This document shows positions 6,129 to 11,933 of a stretch of DNA of 11,933 nucleotides, piece after piece; position 1 is the first letter of the stretch, and the number at the start of each line of letters is the position of its first letter. The position numbers and the translations under genes were made by a program. The notes under the pieces were generated by a model. It was given only the letters and a program-made list of their open reading frames with translations, searched no databases and had not been told where the DNA came from. This stretch comes from an uncultured Lachnospiraceae bacterium (lineage in GTDB: Bacteria; Bacillota; Clostridia; Lachnospirales; Lachnospiraceae), in contig CAJTZB010000064.1 in NCBI GenBank assembly GCA_910583815.1, positions 1 through 11,933 of the forward strand. Reading direction: 5' to 3'.

Positions 6129-7010
6129 ATGGCACTGAAAATTATTACAGACTCGGCAACTGATATGCCAAAGCATATTGTAGAAGAATACGGGCTTCAT
6201 GTAATTCCGACTCCGGTCGTGATTGAGGAGAAAGATTACTTTGACGGAAAGACAGTATTTCCGGAAGAGTTTTATGATATTTTAAGAAGCGGCAAGGATG
6301 TTAAGACTTACCATATCAACCAGCAGATGTTTTATGATAACTTTAAGCCATATGCAGAAGCGGGCGACGAGGTTATCTATGTCTGTTTCTCCACCGGCAT
6401 TGCAGGAACATTCAATGCAGCAAACTTAGCAAAAAGAGAGCTGTTAGAGGAATTTCCGGACTTTCAGATTACGATTGTGGATTCTAAATGCGCTTCGCTT
6501 GGCTTTGGAATTATTGTTCTCTATGCGCTTCAGATGCAGAAAAACGGTGCATCCAAGGAAAAAATCGTAGAGGCGCTTGAATGGCACAGAGACCATATGG
6601 AGCATATTATCACGGTGGAAACGCTCGAATATCTGCAAAAGGGCGGAAGACTCAGCAAGGCATCTGCAATTGCAGGCGGGATTTTGGATATTAAGCCAAT
6701 TATTGAAGTAAATGATGATGGGGCATTGGTTGCGATTGAAAAGACGCGTGGCAGGGCAAGGTCGCTGAAACGTCTTATTGAAATCGTTGGGGAACGCGGC
6801 GCGGACCTTGCAGTGCAGACACTTGGTATTGTGCATGGAGACTGTTATGATACGCTTTGCGAGGTTAGGAAAACATTAGAAGAAAAGTATGGATGCACAA
6901 AGTTTGAGGAGAATTATGTCGGCTGTGCTATCGGCGCACATACGGGGCCTGGTATTATCGGCATTACATTTTTAAATGAGCCGTCGCCATATAAGGAATA
7001 TTTAGACTGA
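6129..7010 (+). CDS. DegV/FakB-family fatty-acid-binding protein
   Basis: A 293-residue cytoplasmic protein of the DegV fold. Family members bind a fatty acid and, as FakB, present it to the kinase FakA for phosphorylation, allowing exogenous fatty acids into phospholipids. Marks seen: TDSATD (7-12), STGIAGT (88-94, usually SSGLSGT), VDSKCASLG (117-125), LEYLQKGGRL (166-175) and GAHTGPG (269-275) with the conserved His271. The usual TSQ around residues 60-62 reads TYH here, which may reshape the lipid carboxylate site. The start at 6129 follows GAGGA with good spacing and gives the canonical N-terminus; an in-frame ATG at 6042 would overlap nadE by 64 nt and add 29 unlike residues. It is probably co-transcribed with nadE. 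No fakA gene is in the window. The family is certain; its lipid and kinase partner are inferred. Confidence 0.93.
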   Translation: MALKIITDSATDMPKHIVEEYGLHVIPTPVVIEEKDYFDGKTVFPEEFYDILRSGKDVKTYHINQQMFYDNFKPYAEAGDEVIYVCFSTGIAGTFNAANLAKRELLEEFPDFQITIVDSKCASLGFGIIVLYALQMQKNGASKEKIVEALEWHRDHMEHIITVETLEYLQKGGRLSKASAIAGGILDIKPIIEVNDDGALVAIEKTRGRARSLKRLIEIVGERGADLAVQTLGIVHGDCYDTLCEVRKTLEEKYGCTKFEENYVGCAIGAHTGPGIIGITFLNEPSPYKEYLD

Positions 7011-7016
7011 ATACTG

Positions 7017-7070
7017 TGGCACCGCCTGTATACCTGAAGAGGGCTACGGACGGTGCCATTTATCCTTTAT
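7017..7070 (+). terminator. Hairpin terminator after the degV-like gene, between convergent genes
   Basis: TGGCACCG (7017-7024) pairs perfectly with CGGTGCCA (7051-7058). Pairing continues inward with CC(T)GTA against TACGG, with small bulges, and may close with CCT-GAAG-AGG. It starts 6 nt after the stop codon and is followed by ATTTATCCTTTAT, only moderately T-rich. The minus-strand gene ends at 7085, so the hairpin could also stop that transcript, but the minus-strand side lacks a T-run. Confidence 0.6.
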
Positions 7071-7084
7071 GGCTGCCTATGTAT

Positions 7085-7549
7085 TTACTTGGAGCTTCCG
7101 CTTTCTTTTACTTTTGCTTTTTCAAGTGTATGCTCAATGACTTCTAACAGAAGCGTTTGCGTGTACTTGCTGCTTTCGGTCAGCTGCAGTTCATCAAATG
7201 GAACATCATTGCTCAGCTGCAGCTCCAGTTCTTCCAGTGCCGGATGCAGAAGAGGGTACATGGTTGTGACGGATTCGTCAAGATTGACAAGCCGGACGGA
7301 GTTGATGTGGTTCGTATCACAGACAACTTCCAGATTCAGTGATGTATCATTGAGCGTAAGCACGGAGGTGTATACACCGGCATGATACAAGGCAGTCTCT
7401 TCTGTTTGGGTCGGGTCAGCAGGGCTTTTATCGTCTTTGCTGAATAAAAACATCATCAGCAGCAGGAGTATAAGGATGCCAAGGCAGACCAGCACGATGG
7501 TAAAAATCAGTTCTTTCATTTTCACTACGACGATTTTGGTTTTCGACAT
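7085..7549 (-). CDS. Single-pass membrane protein of unknown function
   Basis: A 154-residue protein with a Lys-rich N-terminus, one strongly hydrophobic segment (about 13-36), an acidic/polar linker (about 37-55), and a C-terminal domain expected outside the membrane, since the positive charges precede the helix. The outer domain starts GVYTSVLTLNDTSLNLEV, continues with further apparent strands and ends in a helix SSKYTQTLLLEVIEHTLEKA. This order faintly recalls FMN-binding domains, but the flavin-attachment SGAT-type motif is absent, so I do not assign that family. The start is fixed by GGAGG (complement at 7557-7561), 7 nt before the ATG. The gene is convergent with the degV-like gene and divergent from addB, with only 49 nt between start codons. 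Small membrane proteins beside addAB have no known role that I can cite. Real gene: likely; function unknown. Confidence 0.75.
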   Translation of the reverse strand: MSKTKIVVVKMKELIFTIVLVCLGILILLLLMMFLFSKDDKSPADPTQTEETALYHAGVYTSVLTLNDTSLNLEVVCDTNHINSVRLVNLDESVTTMYPLLHPALEELELQLSNDVPFDELQLTESSKYTQTLLLEVIEHTLEKAKVKESGSSK

Positions 7550-7598
7550 ATCAGAACCTCCAACAATTTCCTGTTACTAATATATGAGGGAGAAAGGA
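7550..7598. promoter_or_regulatory. Divergent control region between the membrane-protein gene and addB
   Basis: The 49-nt gap between opposed start codons contains both ribosome sites: CCTCC (7557-7561) for the minus gene, and GAGGGAG (7586-7592) for addB. TAATAT at 7578-7583 resembles a -10 element but lies too close to the addB ribosome site and lacks a -35 at proper distance. On the minus strand, TTGTAC inside addB and TATATT are 20 nt apart, which is too far. The promoters therefore probably reach into the flanking genes, and I cannot place them. Confidence 0.4.
7586..7592 (+). promoter_or_regulatory. Ribosome binding site that sets the addB start
   Basis: GAGGGAG ends 6 nt before the ATG at 7599. 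It overlaps the alternative in-frame ATG at 7584, which has no ribosome site of its own. The start at 7599 also gives the typical AddB N-terminus, in which the Walker A loop begins at residue 8. Confidence 0.75.
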
Positions 7599-10500
7599 AT
7601 GGCAGTACAATTTATTTTGGGCGCTTCCGGTGCCGGAAAAACAGAATATCTTTATCAGACGGTAATTAGGCAGGCGGCAGAGCATCTGGATACGACCTAT
7701 TATTTCCTTGTGCCGGAGCAGTTTACGTTGCAGACACAGAAAGATTTGGCGATGCGCCATCCTGCAGGCGGAATTTTTAATATTGATGTTATCAGTCTGG
7801 CACGCCTCTCCCATAAAGTATTTGAGGAACTTGGAGGAGAGAAGCGAACTATACTGAAAGATATTGGAAAAAGCATGGTAATCAAGCGGATTTTAAATGA
7901 GTGCGCAGATAAACTTGCCCTGTTTTCTTCCAATGTTTTGCAGAGCGGTTTTGTAGAAGAGGTAAAATCGCTGTTGTCTGAGCTGTACCAGTATGGTATC
8001 GGGGAACAGCAGCTGAGGGAAATGATAGAAAAAACAGAGGATTCTCCATTGCTCTGTAAAAAATTAAATGATGTCCTGATTTTGTATCAGGCGTTTGAAC
8101 GCTTTTTAGGAGAGCGCTATATGACTTCGGAAGGCATCTATGATGTGCTGGCCGAATGCATTGAAGAATCAAATCTATTGAAAAAGTGTGTGATTGTGAT
8201 GGATGGATTTACCGGTTTTACGCCATCACAGTATGCTCTTTTAAAAAAGCTGATGCAGCAGGCGGAAAACCTCTATTTGGCATTTACATTGGAGGAAGGG
8301 GCGTACCGGCGTATGGAGAGGGCCGGAATGCCGCGTTCCCATGAGCTGTTTTATATGAGCTGCCGTTCATTAAAACAGGTGGAAGAACTGGCGAGGGACG
8401 CAAAGTGTGAGGTGCTGCCGCCTATTTTTCCCAAGCCGGAACGTACGCGCTATCAAGAAGGGAGCCTGTTGGCACATTTGGAGCATCAGATGTTTCGGTA
8501 TCCGGTGCAGCCGATGAAAGAAGAGGCATATAAACAGGCAGCTGTTATGGAAGGAAAATGCACTCCGGAACTGGTTCTGCAAGAAGAGGCAGGCAGCAGG
8601 GAAGAATGCCGTTTTGCTGCAACTGAAGCGGCACGGCTGATTCAGGAGGAGGGTTACCGTTACCGTGATATTGCGGTAATCTGCAGTGATATTACGGCAT
8701 ATGGGGAAAGACTGCTGCAGGAATTTGAGAAAGCAGGGCTGCCGGCGTTTCTGGATTATAAGAAAAATATGTCGGAAAACCTCTGTGCTGATTACCTGAG
8801 GGCAACTTTAAAAATCGCAGAACAGGGGCTGACAACGGAAAATGTGATTTCCTATTTGAAAAATATACTTTCTGGCTGGCAGCCTGAGGATGTCTGGATA
8901 TTGGAGAATTACTGCCTGGCAGTAGGGATGAAGGGCTGGCAGTTTTCCCATGAATGGAAGAAAACTTATCGGACACATACAGAAATTTCGCTTTCTAGGC
9001 TAAATGAACTACGTGCCCAGGTGGTAGAAGAACTTTCTCCGGTGCTTACGCTGTTTGGGAAAAAAGATGCGACGGTAAAGGAATGGACGACAGGGCTGTT
9101 TTTCTTTTTAAAGGAGCGCAGAGTAGAGCAGAGGCTTCGCAGTATGCAGGAGGAATTTTTAAAACAGGGAGACCGTCTGCGCGCGAGGGAGTATGCACAG
9201 GTTTACCATGTATTGCTGGAGCTGTTTGATCAGCTTGTAGAGCTGATGCCGGAAGAACACCTGACGAAAAAAGAGTATAGGGAGCTGGTAGAGACCGGTC
9301 TGCATGAGGCAAAAGTAGGGCTTGTGCCGACCGGGTCAGAGCAGATTGTTATTGGCGATATGGAGCGTACGAGGTTAAAGGACATCCGTGCGCTGTTTTT
9401 CCTTGGAGTCAATGACGGAAGAATCCCGGCACCCGGCGGTGGACGAGGTATTTTAAGCGATAAGGACAGAAAACAGCTTTTAGAAGGAAACTTGGAGCTG
9501 TCACCGGACAGTGCAGCAAAGGCATGTTTTGGGCAGTTCTATCTGTATATGAATATGACGAAGCCGAAGGAGCATTTGTACCTCACTTATGCAAGAGTCG
9601 GAGATGACGGAAAGTCGGCGCGCATTTCTTATCTGATTGGGAAAGTAAAAGCACTGTTCCCAGAGCTTTCCATAGGGGTTACAAAAGAAAACTCTGCGGA
9701 AGCATTGGTTCAGAATGACCTTGGAAGAAGGGCATTTTTAGATGGATTGCGGAAATTTGCAGCCGGGGAAGCGGAAGAAGAATTTGCAGAGCTATATCGT
9801 TTTTTTTCGGCACATGCAGGAGAAAAAGAAAAGGAACGTCTGCTTATGGCAGCGGCAGCGCGTCAGGAGAGGGAACAGCTGCAGACAGAGACTGCAAAAC
9901 GCCTCTATGGGGAACGTCTGCTTGGCAGCGTAACAAGGCTGGAACAATATGCGGCATGTGCATTTGCCCATTTTTTAAAGTATGGGCTGATGTTGGAAGA
10001 ACGGAAGGAATACGAACTGGCTGCGCCGGATGTCGGAAATTTATATCATGATGCTTTGAAACGTTTCGGAGAAGAACTGCTTGCCAAGGGGACGCTTTGG
10101 CAGGAAATTGATCCAGAGGAGCGGAATATACTTGCCGGACAATGTGCAAGGGCGGCAGTGGAAGATTATATGAATGATATTTTCGCAAGCTCTTCTAAAA
10201 ATGCGTATATGGTGCAGCGCGTGGAACGGACGCTGAAGAGGACTGTAGAGGTGCTGTCCGAGCAGTTAAACGGAAGCGGCTTTACGCCTGCAGGGTTTGA
10301 AGAAGAGTTTTACCATACCGACCGGAATTTGAGCCTGTACGGAAAAATCGACCGGTATGACACATGTGAGATAGATGGGAAGCGGTATATCAAAATAGTG
10401 GATTATAAATCCGGAATCAAAGATTTTGAGCCGGAACGGCTGTACTATGGGCTGACAATGCAGCTTGCCACTTATATGACAGCGGCGGTGGAACGTTTTC

Positions 10501-11027
10501 AAGGGATTCCGGCGGCAATGTTTTATTATCATATTGACAACCCAATCGTTGATAAAAGTGACAATCCAAAGCTTGAAATACTAAAAAAGCTCCGGGTTAA
10601 GGGACTTGTGAATGAAAAGGCCAAAGTAATCCAAAATCTGGATCATGCGTTTTTGGATGCGGCAGGAGGACTTGCCGCATCAGTAAAATCCTTCCGTATT
10701 CCGGTAGAAACCGATAAAGAAGGACACTTAAAAAAATCGTCCAAAGTAGCAGATGCAGAACGATTTGCACAGATTTCGGACTTTGTATTTGACAAGCTTT
10801 CCAAGGAAGGGCAGCAGATATTAGAGGGTGACGTGCGCATTGCACCATACCGGCTCGGAAACAGCAATGCCTGCGAATATTGCAGCTATACAGCGGTCTG
10901 CGGTTTTGATAAAAGGAACGGCAGCACATACCGCGTACTGCCCCACAAAACAGACGAAGAGGCTTGGGACGCGATAAAAAACAGCAGCCGTCCGGACGAT
11001 GCACGGCTTAAATTTCGGATGATGTAA
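7599..11027 (+). CDS. addB: AddB subunit of the AddAB helicase-nuclease
   Basis: An 1142-residue protein, close to the 1166 of Bacillus subtilis AddB. With AddA it unwinds and trims double-strand DNA ends until it meets Chi, producing a 3' tail for RecA. In the Bacillus enzyme AddB recognises Chi and its nuclease cuts the 5'-ended strand. Seen here: Walker A GASGAGKT (8-15) at the very N-terminus, then a long degenerate helicase-like body containing GVNDGRIPAPGGG. The C-terminal RecB-type nuclease has IDR with Asp918, VDYKSG with Asp935 and Lys937, and QLATYM from Gln955. Cys787, Cys1092, Cys1095 and Cys1101 reproduce the split iron-sulfur staple (one Cys far upstream, then C-X2-C-X5-C). All key residues are present, so the protein should be active. 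addA follows 71 nt downstream, and an inverted repeat spans the stop codon. Identification is firm; the start at 7599 is preferred over 7584. Confidence 0.97.
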   Translation: MAVQFILGASGAGKTEYLYQTVIRQAAEHLDTTYYFLVPEQFTLQTQKDLAMRHPAGGIFNIDVISLARLSHKVFEELGGEKRTILKDIGKSMVIKRILNECADKLALFSSNVLQSGFVEEVKSLLSELYQYGIGEQQLREMIEKTEDSPLLCKKLNDVLILYQAFERFLGERYMTSEGIYDVLAECIEESNLLKKCVIVMDGFTGFTPSQYALLKKLMQQAENLYLAFTLEEGAYRRMERAGMPRSHELFYMSCRSLKQVEELARDAKCEVLPPIFPKPERTRYQEGSLLAHLEHQMFRYPVQPMKEEAYKQAAVMEGKCTPELVLQEEAGSREECRFAATEAARLIQEEGYRYRDIAVICSDITAYGERLLQEFEKAGLPAFLDYKKNMSENLCADYLRATLKIAEQGLTTENVISYLKNILSGWQPEDVWILENYCLAVGMKGWQFSHEWKKTYRTHTEISLSRLNELRAQVVEELSPVLTLFGKKDATVKEWTTGLFFFLKERRVEQRLRSMQEEFLKQGDRLRAREYAQVYHVLLELFDQLVELMPEEHLTKKEYRELVETGLHEAKVGLVPTGSEQIVIGDMERTRLKDIRALFFLGVNDGRIPAPGGGRGILSDKDRKQLLEGNLELSPDSAAKACFGQFYLYMNMTKPKEHLYLTYARVGDDGKSARISYLIGKVKALFPELSIGVTKENSAEALVQNDLGRRAFLDGLRKFAAGEAEEEFAELYRFFSAHAGEKEKERLLMAAAARQEREQLQTETAKRLYGERLLGSVTRLEQYAACAFAHFLKYGLMLEERKEYELAAPDVGNLYHDALKRFGEELLAKGTLWQEIDPEERNILAGQCARAAVEDYMNDIFASSSKNAYMVQRVERTLKRTVEVLSEQLNGSGFTPAGFEEEFYHTDRNLSLYGKIDRYDTCEIDGKRYIKIVDYKSGIKDFEPERLYYGLTMQLATYMTAAVERFQGIPAAMFYYHIDNPIVDKSDNPKLEILKKLRVKGLVNEKAKVIQNLDHAFLDAAGGLAASVKSFRIPVETDKEGHLKKSSKVADAERFAQISDFVFDKLSKEGQQILEGDVRIAPYRLGNSNACEYCSYTAVCGFDKRNGSTYRVLPHKTDEEAWDAIKNSSRPDDARLKFRMM

Positions 11028-11046
11028 ACAACCGAAATTTTAAGCC
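11005..11046 (+). repeat. Inverted repeat spanning the addB stop codon
   Basis: GGCTTAAATTTCGG (11005-11018) pairs with CCGAAATTTTAAGCC (11032-11046) with a single bulged A; the loop is 13 nt and contains the addB stop (11025-11027). No T-run follows, so it is not a standard terminator. In the mRNA it could slow ribosomes at the end of addB, protect the transcript end, or tune the supply of addA. The arms are too AT-rich to fold very stably, but the match is long. Confidence 0.6.
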
Positions 11047-11098
11047 AGAATATATGTGCATCGGAAGGGCTGTTGCGGAACTAATATAGGAGACAGAC

Positions 11099-11933
11099 AT
11101 GGCAGACATAAAACTGACACCACAACAAAAACAGGTCGTGGATGCAAGGGATTGTAGCCTTTTAGTAGCGGCTGCTGCGGGCTCCGGAAAAACTGCGGTA
11201 CTGGTACAGCGCATTATTCAGAAACTGACAGATAAAAAGCGTCCTGCCGATATTGACCGTCTGCTGATTGTGACGTTTACAAATGCTGCTGCTGCAGAAA
11301 TGAGGGAGCGTATTGGCGCGGCGTTAGAGGCAGCACTCTTGGAGAATCCGGGCAATGTGCATCTGCAGCGTCAGATGATGCTTCTGCATGGGGCGCAGAT
11401 TACGACGATTCACAGTTTCTGTCTGTCTGTTATCAGGGAACATTTCCATATGTTAAAACTGGATCCCGGTTTTCGGATTGCAGATGAAGCAGAGCTGTCG
11501 CTTATTTGGTCGGATGTGCTGTCGGAGCTTTTAGAAGAGCGTTACGAACAGGCAGATATGGCATTTCTCTCCCTTGTGGAATGTTACGGAAGCGCCAAAA
11601 GCGATAAGCCGATAGAAGATTATGTGAAAAGGCTGTATCGTTATGCGGTCAGCCAGCCTTGGCCGGGACAGTGGCTGGATAGCATCCGTGACAGTTTTTC
11701 GTGTGATGCAGAGGCATTTGGAAGCCATCCGTTCCTTGGCTTGATTATGGAGGAAGTAAAACGTTCCTTAAGCGATGCACTTGCCCTGCAGAGAAAAATG
11801 GTACAGCTGACCAAAGAGGAGGGTGGACCGGCACTTTACAGAGATTGTTTTTTGCAGGATGGCGAATGCCTTGCAGAACTTTCCTTGGCGGCAGAACATG
11901 GCTATGCGGCATTTGCAAAGGCTGTTTCGGATG
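11099..11933 (+). CDS. addA: AddA subunit of the AddAB helicase-nuclease, N-terminal part
   Basis: Partial gene: 278 codons are seen before the window ends, about a quarter of the roughly 1200 expected. AddA is the motor 3'-5' helicase and second nuclease of AddAB. The superfamily 1 (UvrD/Rep type) N-terminal motifs are all present: Q motif LTPQQKQVVDA (6-16), Walker A AAAAGSGKT (24-32), motif Ia LIVTFTNAAAAEMRERI (56-72), and the stretch ITTIHSFC (101-108). The DEAD-like motif II and the C-terminal nuclease lie beyond the window. AGGAG at 11088-11092 sits 6 nt before the ATG. The gene follows addB by 71 nt with no terminator, so the two form an operon in the usual Firmicute order. No frameshift or stop is seen in the visible part. 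Confidence 0.96.
   Translation, partial: MADIKLTPQQKQVVDARDCSLLVAAAAGSGKTAVLVQRIIQKLTDKKRPADIDRLLIVTFTNAAAAEMRERIGAALEAALLENPGNVHLQRQMMLLHGAQITTIHSFCLSVIREHFHMLKLDPGFRIADEAELSLIWSDVLSELLEERYEQADMAFLSLVECYGSAKSDKPIEDYVKRLYRYAVSQPWPGQWLDSIRDSFSCDAEAFGSHPFLGLIMEEVKRSLSDALALQRKMVQLTKEEGGPALYRDCFLQDGECLAELSLAAEHGYAAFAKAVSD

Noticed and set aside
6444..6836. 130-codon antisense frame opposite the DegV-like gene
   Set aside because: The plus strand encodes conserved DegV motifs through this stretch; the antisense product has no family features.
1..11933. CRISPR, insertion sequence, phage or defence island
   Set aside because: No spaced repeat array, transposase, integrase, tRNA attachment site or toxin-antitoxin pair was seen on either strand. 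AddAB is a core repair enzyme here, not evidence of an island.

Overview
The window looks like a chromosomal segment of a Gram-positive Firmicute of the class Clostridia, most likely a Lachnospiraceae gut anaerobe. This is inferred from the adjacent addB-addA order, the A/G-rich Shine-Dalgarno sites, the moderate GC content, the clostridial style of the NadE, DegV and GtrA proteins, and a possible sigma-D (motility-type) promoter. I see no transposase, phage gene, CRISPR array, rRNA or tRNA. The sequence cannot fix the species.

Left region (1-2801, plus strand): the C-terminal part of an AlgI-type MBOAT membrane O-acyltransferase, cut by the window edge. It is followed without a gap by a compact stand-alone acyl-adenylating enzyme, then by a four-helix GtrA-family membrane protein. 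Together these look like the end of a cluster for acylating and building a cell-surface glycan or polymer: the ligase would activate the acid, the MBOAT would transfer it across the membrane, and GtrA proteins usually serve lipid-linked sugar transfer.

Middle region (2802-4008): a single-gene unit coding for a 330-residue soluble protein that I do not recognise. It has a sigma-D-like promoter in front and a strong 15-bp intrinsic terminator behind. This is the least explained gene in the window.

Metabolic unit (4022-7070): a clear sigma-A promoter (TTGTTT, 17 bp, TATAAT), a leader of about 90 nt with small hairpins and repeats, glutamine-dependent NAD+ synthetase (nadE), then a DegV/FakB-type fatty-acid-binding protein 23 nt downstream. 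A hairpin between the convergent genes follows.

Right region (7085-11933): a short minus-strand gene for a single-pass membrane protein diverges from addB, which is followed by the first 278 codons of addA. AddA and AddB form the AddAB helicase-nuclease, which processes double-strand DNA ends for recombination, as RecBCD does. An imperfect hairpin spans the addB stop codon, in the addB-addA junction.

Most of the window is ordinary housekeeping and surface-modification content. I found no convincing new multi-gene system. The best leads are the unrecognised gene with its possible motility-type promoter, the hairpin over the addB stop, the structured nadE leader, and the MBOAT-ligase pair.
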